The notes under the pieces: generated by a model | Database searches by the model: none | Told to the model about the DNA's origin: nothing | What the model saw: the letters and a program-made list of their open reading frames with translations, nothing else | Shown here: in pieces, positions 1 to 12,200 of the stretch | Layout of the letters: each line of letters opens with the position of its first letter | Position numbering within the stretch: the first letter of the stretch is position 1 | DNA from: Mya arenaria | Lineage: Eukaryota; Mollusca; Bivalvia; Myida; Myidae | Length of the DNA: 64,000 bases | NCBI RefSeq assembly: GCF_026914265.1 | Contig: NC_069133.1 | Span: 916,768 to 980,767, forward strand | Direction: 5' to 3' | Translations under genes and position numbers: made by a program

Positions 1-54
1 TCATTATTTTCCGAAAAAAAACGCATGAACAATTGCTTTGAAATAGGGAAATAT

Positions 55-185
55 TAAGCCGCTAGGCCGCCAACTTCACGCCGCTATGCCGCTACGCCGC
101 CAGGCCGCTACGCCGCTAACTTCACGCCGCGAGGCCGCTAGGTCGCTAACTTCATGCCGCTAGGCCGCTAGGCCGCTAACTTAAC
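55..185. repeat. GC-rich GCCGCTA-type short tandem repeat
   Basis: Repeated GCCGCTAG / GCCGCTAC blocks alternate with AACTTCACGCC blocks in an otherwise AT-rich context. The register is irregular, with 8-9-bp subunits grouped into roughly 27-30-bp blocks. No reading frame of note. Confidence 0.7.
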
Positions 186-190
186 GGACA

Positions 191-1477
191 TAATTTTGTC
201 AATAACCATCTCAGACAGTAACCAAGTAGTTGAAAATTATCCAATATATTTTCTGTATTTTATACTAAAAAGAAGTTATTTTATAAGAATTAAAAAACAT
301 GCAAACGACATTTTTTTGCTTTGATTCTCTTAACGTTTTAATTATAAAAGCTATGCTATTTTTTTTAAAAGAATAACCCTAAATACTGGCTTACTGAATA
401 CTTCTTAAAATAAAACCCGGGTTATTTCCTACTATTAATGACAACGCCCTACATATTAAAGTAAGAAGTGAAGGATAGTTTAAAGAGCAGTGGAAAACTA
501 AGTAAAAAAGTTTTATCCTTCACAAAATAGTTCATTGCTCAGGCAATTTCTAACTGAAAATCCCCCATACAATCAGCCATAAATTAATAGTAAAACTCAC
601 GAGACAGTTGAAACTGCTTTGCATCATCTTATTTACCAGATTATCCACAAACGACAAAGACGAAGAAGGTTTATTTAATAATAACACACAAGATCACTTC
701 ACCAGATTTTCCATATTTTCATAAATTCATTTTAGTAAATAATCCACAAGAGTAAGATTACTATTATTACTGTTCACAACTCTATACAGGTTTTCAATAT
801 TAGTCTTCATAAGATCCAACCACGATGTAGCTTGACTGACACCGCATGTTGAATGCCGCCCTCTGCTCGAATGACTTCGGTCAGGTGATCGACCACATGA
901 CCAAATTGGCGGCAAAACGTTACACCCTAAGCCCTAGATTTAGTTACCTACGATCAATAGCATAAGCATTGCAAATCGGTTAAAAACAAGGAATAAAACC
1001 CTGATAATGTGTACCATAATTATTGAAGAGTGTTTTTTATTCCTTTATACATTAATACTTAAATCTTAAGAATAGTGATTTATTCAGCTTCCAGAGAGCA
1101 TAGTCAACGTCTCCTCCCTTGATGTCTTCAAGTCTGGGATATGGAGCTGCTCTCTCCATATAGAATGTTGATAGCGATGTTTTAACCTGTTTTAAACTTT
1201 AACTACGGACCCTCCCTCACGTGTCCGCAGAATCATGTATTTTTATGGTATTAGACAATGTCATTGTATGTGTTTTGTCATTTTAACGCCACTAGACAAT
1301 TACTTGACATATGTGAACTATTATATTTAAGTAACGCAAAAATTGTAAGTTTAATACATTATGTTTATATTACAAAAACAGTTATTTCCATGTACATAAT
1401 GCTATTTACCACTTATTATTGCTAGCCTCAATTTATTCTCCTGAAAGAACTTTAAGCTGTGTGAAGTTAGCTAAACA
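191..1477. other. AT-rich stretch without a recognisable gene
   Basis: No splice-bounded exon, transposon protein or RNA gene was recognised. A 62-codon minus-strand frame at 727-915 has no recognisable domain. A slightly GC-richer patch at about 820-920 may be part of an unidentified dispersed repeat. Confidence 0.5.
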
Positions 1478-2020
1478 TACGACATTGGACATTAAAGATC
1501 GAATGTTGTGCTGGCACGACATTGGACATTGAACATTCAAAATCGAATGTTGAGCTGGCACGACATTGGACATAGCACATTCAAAATTGAAAGTCGTGCT
1601 GGCACGACATTGGACATTTAAAAAGGAATGTCGTGCCAGCACGACATTGGACATTGGGATTTCAAAAATGAATGTCGTGCTGGCACGACGTTGGACATTG
1701 GACATTCAAAATCGAATGTTGTGCTGGCACGACATTGGACATTCAAAAGTGAAAGTCGTGCTAGCACGACATTGCACATTGGACATTCAAAAATGAATGT
1801 CGTGCCAGCACGACATTGCACATTGGACATTTGAATTTTAAAAATGAATGTCGTTCTAGCACGGCATTGGACATTCAAAATCGAATGTTGTGCTGGCACG
1901 ACATTGGACATTGGACATTCAAAAGTGAAAGTCGTGCTAGCACGACATTGGACATTGGACATTCAAAATCGAATGTCGTGCCAGCACAACATTCGACATT
2001 GGGATTTCAAAAGTGAAATA
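1478..2020 (+). repeat. Palindrome-bearing ~42-bp minisatellite, forward arm
   Basis: About 12 units, spaced roughly 36-50 bp. Each carries the core GTCGTGC(T/C)(A/G)GCACGAC followed by one or two ATTGGACATT blocks and a TTCAAAA(A/T)(C/T)GAATG linker. The GTCGTGCTAGCACGAC form (for example near 1757 and 1930) is a perfect 16-bp palindrome. Variable numbers of the ATTGGACATT sub-block cause the length variation. Open frames of 66-114 codons on both strands are by-products of near-14-codon periodicity. A mirror-orientation array of the same family lies about 280 bp to the right. Confidence 0.9.
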
Positions 2021-2307
2021 CTACAATACTGTGAATATAATTATCTTCACTTCGTTTATAAATGGTACTGGATGTGTAGCAGTGGTGTGTAAACAATTAA
2101 TCTTATTAAGAGTATGCCATTTCGAAAGCGTTATCACTGTTTGTCTACATATAATCCACGACTATTCATAAGTATATTCATATGAATCTTTCTCTGCATC
2201 TGGGACATCATGTATATCTGAATCATGCTCTTGGTGTTTATAAATATATAATGGGTCATTGCTTTTGTGATCTCTAACCCTTTTCAAATAATTTTAAGAC
2301 AATATCT

Positions 2308-3010
2308 AGCACGACATTCATTTTTGAAATCCCAATGTCCAATGTCCAATGTCGTGCTGGCACGGCATTCATTTTTGAATGTCCAATGTCGTGCCAGCAC
2401 AACATTCGATTTTGAATGTCCAATGTCCAATGTCGTGCTAGCACGACTTTCACTTTTGAATGTCCAATGTCAAATGTCGTGCCAGCACAACATTCGATTT
2501 TGAATCCCAATGTCCAATGTCGTGCTAGCACGAATTTCACTTTTGAATGTCCAATGTCCAATGTCGTGCCAGCACAACATTCGATTTTGAATGTCCAATG
2601 TCGTGCCAGCACAACATTCGATTTTGAATGTCCAATGTCCAGTGTCGTGCTAGCACGACATTCATTTTTGAAATCCCAATGTCCAATGTCGTGCCAGCAC
2701 AACATTCGATTTTGAATGCCCAATGTCCAATATCGTGCTAGCACGACTTTCACTTTTGAATGTCCAATGTACAATGTCGTGCCAGCACAACATTCGATTT
2801 TGACTGTCCAATGTCGCGCCAGCACAACATTCGATTTTGAATGTCCAATGTCGTGCTAGCACGACATTCACTTTTGAAATCCCAATGACCAATGTCGTGC
2901 TGGCACGACATTCATTTTTGAATGTCCAATGTCCAATGTCGTGCTAGCACGACATTCACTTTTGAATGTCCAATGTCCAATGTCGTGCCAGCACAACATT
3001 CGATTTTGAC
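2308..3010 (-). repeat. Palindrome-bearing ~42-bp minisatellite, inverted arm
   Basis: About 17 units of the same family as 1478-2020, here as the reverse complement: the units read AATGTCCAATGTCGTGC, then the core, then ATTC(A/G)(A/T)TTTTGAA. The 183-codon minus-strand frame at 2274-2825 is a repeat artefact. The right edge abuts the 29-bp array directly at about 3010, with TTTGACTGG shared at the switch. Confidence 0.9.
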
Positions 3011-4615
3011 TGGTCGTGAGAGCAGATGAATGCCTTAACTGGTCGTGAGAGCAGATGAATGCCTTGAGTGGTCGTGAGAGCAGATGAATGCCTAAACTGG
3101 TCGTGAGAGCAGAAGAATGCCTTAACTGGTCGTGAGAGCAGATGGATGCCTCAACTGGTCGTGAGAGCGAATGAATGCCTCAACTGGTCGTGAGAGCGAA
3201 TAAATGCCTCAACTGGTCGTTAGAGCGAATAAATGCCTCAACTGGTCGTGAGAGCAGATGAATGCCTTAACTGGTCGTGAGAGCGGATGAATGCCTTAAC
3301 TGGTCGTGAGAGCAGATGAATGCCTTTACTGGTCGTAAGAGCGGATGAATGCCTTAACTGGTCGTGAGAGCAGATGAATGCCTTAACTGGTCGCGAGAGC
3401 AGAAGAATGCCTTAACTGGTCGATAGAGCGGATGAATGCCTTCACTGGTCGTGAGAGCAGATGATTGCATTGGCTCGTCGTGAGAGCGGATGAATGCCTT
3501 AACTGGTCATGAGAGCGAATAAATGCCTTAACTGGTCGTGAGAGCAGATGAATGCCTTGACTGGTCGTGAGAGCGAATAAATGCCTTAACTGGTCGTGAG
3601 AGCAGATGAATGCCTTGACTCGTCGTGAGAGCGAATAAATGTCTTAAATGGTCGTGAGAGCAGAAGAATGCATAAACTGGTCGATAGAGCGGATGAATGC
3701 CTTCACTGGTCGTGAGAGCAGATGATTGCATTGGCTCGTCGTGAGAGCGGATGAATGCCTTCACTGGTCGTGAGAGCAGATGATTGCATTGGCTCGTCGT
3801 GAGAGCAGATGAATGCCTTAACTGATCGTGAGAGCGAATAAATGCCTTAACTGGTCGTGAGAGCAGATGAATGCCTTGACTGGTCGTGAGGGCAGATCAA
3901 TGCCTTAACTGGTCGTGAGAGCAGATGAATGCCTTAACTGGTCTTGAGAGCGAATAAATGCCTTAACTGGTCGTGAGAGCAGAAGAATGCCTTAACTGGT
4001 CGATAGAGCGGATGAATGCCTTCACTGGTCGTGAGAGCAGATGATTGCATTGGCTCGTCGTGAGAGCGGATGAATGCCTTAACTGGTCATGAGAGCGAAT
4101 AAATGCCTTAACTGGTCGTGAGAGCAGATGAATGCCTTGACTGGTCGTGAGAGCGAATAAATGCCTTAACTGGTCGTGAGAGCAGATGAATGCCTTGACT
4201 CTTCTTGAGAGCAGATGAATTCCTGACTCGTCGTGAGAGCGGATGAATGTCTTCACTCGTCGTTAGAGCGGATTAATGTATTGACTAGGCGTAAGAGCAG
4301 GTAAATGTACAGACTTGTCGATAGAGCGGATAAATGTCTTGACTAGGCGTAAGACCAGACTTGTCGATAGAGCGGATGAATGTCTTGACTAGGCGTAAGA
4401 GCAGATGAATGTACAGACTGGTCGATAGAGCGGATGAATGTCTTGACTAGTCCTGAGAGCGGATGAACGTATAAACTCGTCGTTTGAGCAGATGAATGCC
4501 TTGACAAATCATGCAAGCGGATAAATGTCTTGACTCGTTTTAAGGGCGAGTGTATTCTTTTGCTCATCGTAATGATAGCGGAGGAATGCCTTATGTCGTC
4601 GTGAGAGCGGATGAG
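3011..4615. repeat. 29-bp minisatellite (~55 units)
   Basis: The unit is close to TGGTCGTGAGAGCAGATG plus AATGCCTTAAC. The first two starts, 3011 and 3040, are exactly 29 bp apart. Variants include GCGGATGAATG, GCGAATAAATG and CGATAGAGCGG. Units become more diverged to the right of about 4200, as expected at an ageing array edge. Because 29 is not a multiple of three, the open minus-strand frames (up to 97 codons) cross several registers and are not genes. Confidence 0.93.
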
Positions 4616-4619
4616 AAGG

Positions 4620-5380
4620 CGTAATTTAAAACTAGCAGAGGAAACTCACTTAACAAGACAGACAGACATTACATTAAGACCTGTACAAACGTACATCGTC
4701 TTAACACAATAATTCACTTTAAATATGGCATGTGTATTTACATGGTAACGTGACATATGTATACAACTCAATAAAGACTTAAAAAAGATTTTCTTTGCTG
4801 TAGTTTCAAATATCGCTTGCCGTTTATCACCTTTTTATGATGAGTTGCCATCTAATGCACAACTAAGCGAGGTTTATTTCTTTTCCGTAACGAGATTCAT
4901 AAACGTTTGCATGAAATAGCAAATGATGTTAGATTACGTTTATCACATGGCGTATTGACTCACTAAAATGGGCCATTTTTATTCCTTTAAGGTATTATGT
5001 TTTATGCTTAATTTGTAGGGCGAAATGGCGCCAAATACAGGATTGATAGTTTATTTAGAATACAGGTTCAATAAGCCACATGTGAGAAAAACAAAATACA
5101 GGAATTAACATTTACAAATGACATAGCAAGTGGAGTATGTAAGGATAGCTTAAATTTTACGAAAGATTTTACAGGTAACGAAGGACATGATTAGATACAA
5201 CGTAATACTAAAGGTGCAAGTCGACATCATATACGGAGAAGGTGTTCATATACCTTTAAATACATACAGTGCCAGCATAGTGTAACAGAGGAATATGAGA
5301 AAATTGAACTTTTTACACATTATACATAACACATTTCAAAGACAAGAATATCAATCTTCAATACATACAAATCAAAGAAT
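4620..5380. other. AT-rich stretch without a recognisable gene
   Basis: No recognisable domain, tRNA-like head or tandem repeat was seen. It separates the 29-bp array from a LINE fragment. Confidence 0.5.
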
Positions 5381-5384
5381 AAAT

Positions 5385-5870
5385 TTACCAATACATAAAT
5401 GATATGTAACGCAACATAATATAACCAAAAAAAACTGAAAAATAAAGGTAGTTTATCTTTGTAAACTTTTTCAAGAAATGTTGAAGTAATGTTACATACG
5501 GCACTTTATAAGGAAGCAAATCAGCATCAGTTTTTAAAACTTCGTAGACAATTTTACAATTTTTCAAGTCGTTACTAGTTATAATCTTTAGCCAGTACTT
5601 TACAATTTTAATATATCTATTGTAAGCTAAATCAAATCTACCGAGTGCACCGTAAACAAAATCATTCTGTGAACAGCGTTTTACCTGAAGAATGCGTTTG
5701 CAATACTGTGTATGAATACGTTTGATAGTATTTGCCTGATTTAAAATACACTTCAAAGGACAACAATGATATGTCTGGAGGTTTTACATGCGCTGACTGT
5801 TTCAACATTTTCCAGTAAAGTTTGGCATTATTATGTCTATATTGCTCATAAAATCCAAATACCATTTAAC
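5385..5870 (-). mobile_element. Non-LTR retrotransposon (LINE) fragment with internal deletion
   Basis: Minus-strand frames carry two pieces typical of one molluscan LINE ORF2 lineage. The first, near 5740-5860, resembles the linker after the endonuclease (NNAKLYWKMLKQ, then an SLLSFEVYF-like stretch). The second, at 5385-5760, resembles the region downstream of the reverse transcriptase (CKRILQVKRCSQNDFVYG ... YNRYIKIVKYWLKI). The whole RT domain that should lie between them is absent, and the two pieces are in different frames, so this is a dead, internally deleted copy. The C-terminal part that would follow is represented by another copy at 38390-38935. The family assignment rests on recalled protein patterns, not a search. 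Confidence 0.75.
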
Positions 5871-5879
5871 TTGTTGCAT

Positions 5880-6277
5880 TGCAATGTGTACTGTAAACAT
5901 TAATTCTATAACGTTAGAAAATTCGTGATTGAGCCAAATTAAAATTCACATTGTCTGCGGTATGCAAAGTTAAATGGTATTTAGATTTTATGAGTCTTTA
6001 GATTGAAGAACAAGAACCAAACCTCCTCGCTTTAGTTCACGTGGTCTAAGTCGGATAGACACCTCGTGGACGTATCTTTGACAAATATACCCTCGATACG
6101 TTCGAGTATATATATGTCATAGATATGTCCACTCGTTGTCTATCCTATACATATTCAACGATTATTATTAGACCATGAAAGAGGGTTTAAAAATAATGAT
6201 TATTTTTCATGGCTTACGAATACAGTTTCATGCTTAACTGTTCATCAAATGTGATCAATTTTGCCTCGAGGAAATCG
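5880..6277. other. Unique AT-rich spacer before the large satellite
   Basis: No gene was recognised. The 48-bp satellite begins at about 6278, where the first complete GAACGTTAACATATCC block appears. Confidence 0.5.
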
Positions 6278-9200
6278 TGTCCGAACGTTAACATATCCAT
6301 AACGGTGTATATCATGTCGGGAATCCATCAGAACGTTAACATGTCCATAACGGTGTATTTCATGTTGGGCATCCGTCCAAACGTTAACATATCCATAACG
6401 GTGTATATCATGTCGGGCATCCGTCCGAACGTTAACATATGCATATACGGTGTATTTCATGTCGGGCATCCGTCCGAATGTTAACATATGCATTTATGGT
6501 GTATTTCATGTTGAGCATCCATGAGAACGTTAACATATCCATAACGGTGTACTTCATGTTGGGCATCCATCAGAACGTTAACATATCAATAACAGTGTAT
6601 TTCATGTCGGGCATCCATCAGAACGTTAACATATCCATAACGGTGTATTTCATGTCGGGCATCCATCAGAACGTTAACATATCCATAACGGTGTATTTCA
6701 TGTCGGGCATCCATCAGAACGTTAACATATGCATAACGGTGTATTTCATGTCGGGCATCCATCAGAACGTTAACATATGCATTTATGGTGTATTTCATGT
6801 TGGGCATCCGTCCGAACGTTAACATATCCATAACGGTGTATTTCATGTCGGGCATCCATCAGAACGTTAACATATCCATAACGGTGTATTTCATGTCGGG
6901 CATCCATCAGAACGTTAACATATGCATATACGGTGTATTTCATGTCGGGCATCCATCAGAACGTTAACATATGTATATACGGTGTATTTCATGTCGGGCA
7001 TCAGTCAAAACGTTAACATATGCATATACGGTGTATTTCACGTCGGACATCTGTAATAACGTTAACATATGAATAACGGTGAATTTCATGTCGGACATCA
7101 TTCAGAACGTTAACATATGTATAACGGTTTATTTCATGTCGGGCATCCATCTGAACGTTAACATATGCATTTACAGTGTATTTCATGTCGGACATCCGTC
7201 CGAACGTCAACATATGCATTTATGATGTATTTCATGTCTGGCATCCGTCCGAACGTCAACATATGCATTTACGGTGTATTTCATGTCGGGCATCCATCAG
7301 AACGTTGACATATCCATAACGGTGTATTTCATGTCGGGCATCCATCAGAACGTTAACATATCCATAACGGTGTATTTCATGTCGGGCATCCATCAGAACG
7401 TTAACATATGCATATACGGTGTATTTCATGTCGGGCATCCATCAGAACGTTAACATATGCATTTACAGTGTATTTCATGTCGGGCATCCGTCCGAACGTC
7501 AACATATGCATTTATGGTGTATTTCATGTCGGGCATCCGTCCGAACGTCAACATATGCATTTACGGTGTATTTCATGTCGGGCATCCGTCCGAACGTTAA
7601 CATATGCATAACGGTGTATTTCATGTCGGGCATCCGTCAGAACGTTAACATATGCATTTACGGTGTATTTCATGTTGAGCATCCATCCGAACGTTAACAT
7701 ATGCATAACGGTGTATTTCATGTCGGGCATTCGTCAGAACGTTAACATATGCATAACGGTGTATTTCATGTAGGGCATCCGTCAGAACGTTAACATATGC
7801 ATAACGGTGTATTTCATGTCGGACCTATGTTAGAACGTTAGCATATGCATTTACGGTGTATTTCATGTTGGGCATCCATCCGAACGTTAACATATGCATA
7901 ACGGTGTATTTCATGTTGGGCATCCATCAGAACGTTAACATATGCATAACGGTGTATTTCATGTCGGGCATCCATCACAACGTTAACATATGCATTTATG
8001 GTGTATTTCATGTTGGGCATCCGTCCGAACGTTAACATATCCATAACGGTGTATTTCATGTCGGGCATCCATCAGAACGTTAACATATCAATAACGGTGT
8101 ATTTCATGTCGGGCATCCATCAGAACGTTAACATATCCATAACGTTGTATTTCATGTCGGGCATCTATCCGAACGTTAACATATGCATAACGGTGTATTT
8201 CATGTTGGGCATCCATCAGAACGTTAACATATGCATAACGGTGTATTTCATGTCGGGCATCCATCACAACGTTAACATATGCATTTATGGTGTATTTCAT
8301 GTTGGGCATCCGTCCGACCGTTAAAATATCAATAACGGTGTATTTCATGTCGGGCATCCATCAGAACATTAACATATCCATAACGGTGTATTTCATGTCG
8401 GACATCCATCAGAACGTTAACATACGCATTTATGGTGTATTTCATGTTGGGCATCCGTCCGAACGTTAACATATCCATAACGGTGTATTTCATGTCGGGC
8501 ATCCATCAGAACGTTAACATATCCATAACGGTGTATTTCATGTCGGGCATCCATCAGAACGTTAACATATCCATAACGGTGTATTTCATGTCGGGCATCC
8601 ATCAGAACGTTAACATATGCATAACGGTGTATTTCATGTCGGGCATCCATCAGAACGTTAACATATGCATTTACGGTGTATTTCATGTCGGGCATCCGTC
8701 CGACCGTTAACATATCCATAACGGTGTATTTCATGTCGGACATCCATCAGAACGTTAACATATCCATAACGGTGTATTTCATGTCGGACATCCATCAGAA
8801 CGTTAACATATCCATAACGGTGTATTTCATGTCGGGCATCCATCAGAACGTTGACATATCCATAACGGTGTATTTCATGTCTGGCATCCATGAGAACGTT
8901 AACATATCCATAACGGTGTATTTCATGTCGGACATCCATCAGAACGTTAACATATGCATAACGGTGTATTTCATATCGGACATCCATCAGAACGTTAACA
9001 TATCCATAACGGTTTATTTCATGTCGGACATCCATCAGAACGTTAACATATGCATAACGGTGTATTTCATGTCGGGCATCCATCAGAACGTTAACATATC
9101 CATAACGGTGTATTTCATGTCGGGCATCCATCAGAACGTTAACATATCCATAACGGTGTATTTCATGTCGGGCATCCATCAGAACGTTAACATATGCATA

Positions 9201-12200
9201 TACGGTGTATTTCATGTCGGGCATCCGTCCGAACGTCAACATATGCATTTATGGTGTATTTCATGTCGGGCATCCGTCCGAACGTCAACATATGCATTTA
9301 CGGTGTATTTCATGTCGGGCATCCGTCCGAACGTTAACATATGCATAACGGTGTATTTCATGTCGGGCATTCGTCAGAACGTAAACATATGCATAACGGT
9401 GTATTTCATGTAGGGCATCCGTCAGAACGTTAACATATGCATTTACGGTGTATTTCATGTTGGGCATCCATCCGAACGTTAACATATGCATAACGGTGTA
9501 TTTCATGTCGGGCATCCGTCAGAACGTTAACATATGCATAACGGTGTATTTCATGTAGGGCATCCGTCAGAACGTTAACATATGCATAACGGTGTATTTC
9601 ATGTCGGACCTATGTTAGAACGTTAACATTTGCATAACGGTGTATTTCATGTCTCGCATCCGTCAGAACATTACCATACGATAACGGTGTGTTTCATGTC
9701 GGGCATCCATCAGAACGTTAACATATGTATATACGGTGTATTTCATGTCGGGCATCAGTCAAAACGTTAACATATGCATATACGGTGTATTTCACGTCGG
9801 ACATCTGTAAGAACGTTAACATATGAATAACGGTGTATTTCATGTCGGACATCCGTCAGAACGTTAACATATGTATAACGGTTTATTTCATGTCGGGCAT
9901 CCATCAGAACGTTAACATATGATAACGGTGTATTTCATGTCGGGCATCCATCAGAACGTTAACATATGCATTTATGGTGTATTTCATGTTGGGCATCCGT
10001 CCGACCGTTAACATATCCATAACGGTGTATTTCATGTCGGGCATCCATCAGAACGTTAACATATCCATAACGGTGTATTTCATGTCGGACATCCATCAGA
10101 ACGTTAACATATCCATAACGGTGTATTTCATGTCGGGCATCCATCAGAACGTTGACATATCCATAACGGTGTATTTCATGTCGGGCATCCATGAGAACGT
10201 TAACATATCCATAACGGTGTATTTCGTGTCGTACATCCATCACAACGTTAACATATGCATAACGGTGTATTTCATATCGGACATCCATCAGAACGTTAAC
10301 ATATCCATAACGGTTTATTTCATGTCGGACATCCATCAGAACGTTAACATATGCATAACGGTGTATTTCATGTCGGGCATCCATCAGAACGTTAACATAT
10401 GCATAACGGTGTATTTAATGTCGGGCATCCATCAGAACGTTAACATATCCATAACGCTGTATTTCATGTCGGGCATCCATCAGAACGTTAACATATGCAT
10501 TTACAGTGTATTTCATGTCGGACATCCGTCCGAACGTCAACATATGCATTTATGATGTATTTCATGTCTGGCATCCGTCCGAACGTCAACATATGCATTT
10601 ACGGTGTTTTTCATGTCGGGCATCCGTCCGAACGTTAACATATGCATAACGGTGTATTTCATGTCGGGCATCCGTCAGAACGTAAACATATGCATAACGG
10701 TGTATTTCATGTCGGGCATCCTTCAGAACGTAAACATATGCATTTACGGTGTATTTCATGTTGGGCATCCATCCGAACGTTAACATATGCATAACGGTGT
10801 ATTTCATGTCGGGCATTCGTCAGAACGTTAACATATGCATAACGGTGTATTTCATGTAGGGCATCCGTCAGAACGTTAACATATGCATAACGGTGTATTT
10901 CATGTCGGACCTATGTTAGAACGTTAACATTTGCATAACGGTGTATTTCATGTCGGGCATCCGTCAGAACATTAACATACGATAACGGTGTGTTTCATGT
11001 CGGGCATCCATCAGAACGTTAACATATGTATATACGGTGTATTTCATGTCGGGCATCAGTCAAAACGTTAACATATGCATATACGGTGTATTTCACGTCG
11101 GACATCTGTAAGAACGTTAACATATGAATAACGGTGTATTTCATGTCGTACATCCGTCAGAACGTTAACATATGTATAACGGTTTATTTCATGTCTGGCA
11201 TCTATCAGAACGTTAACATATGATAACGGTGTATTTCATGTCGGGCATCCATCAGAACGTTAACATATGCATTTATGGTGTATTTCATGTTGGGCATCCG
11301 TCCGACCGTTAACATATCCATAACGTTGTATTTCATGTCGGGCATCCATCAGAACGTTAACATATCCATAACGGTGTATTTCATATCGGACATCCATCAG
11401 AACGTTAACATATCCATAACGGTGTATTTCATGTCGGGCATCCATCAGAACGTTGACATATCCATAACGGTGTATTTCATGTCGGGCATACATGAGAACG
11501 TTAACATATCCATAACGGTGTATTTCATGTCGGACATCCATCAGAACGTTAATATATGCATAACGGTGTATTTCATATCGGACATCCATCAGAACGTTAA
11601 CATATCCATAACGGTGTATTTCATGTCGGGCATCCATCAGAACGTTAACATATGCATAACGGTGTATTTCATGTCGGGCATCCATCAGAACGTTAACATA
11701 TCCATAACGGTGTATTTCATGTCGGGCATCCATCAGAACGTTAACATATCCATAACGGTGTATTTCATGTCGGGCATCCATCAGAACGTTAACATATGCA
11801 TTTACAGTGTTTTTCATGTCGGACATCCGTCCGAACGTCAACATATGCATTTATGATGTATTTCATGTCTGGCATCCGTCCGAATGTCAACATATGCATT
11901 TATGGTGTATTTCATGTTGGGCATCCATCAGAACGTTAACATATGCATAACGGTGTATTTCATGTCGGGCATCCATCAGAACGTTAACATATGCATTTAT
12001 GGTGTATTTCATGTTGGGCATCCGTCCGACCGTTAACATATCCATAACGGTGTATTTCATGTCGGGCATCCATCAGAACGTTAACATATCAATAACGGTG
12101 TATTTCATGTCGGGCATCCATCAGAACGTTAACATATTGATACCGTTGTTTTTCATGTCGGGCATCCATCTGAACGTTAACATATCCATAACGGTGTATT

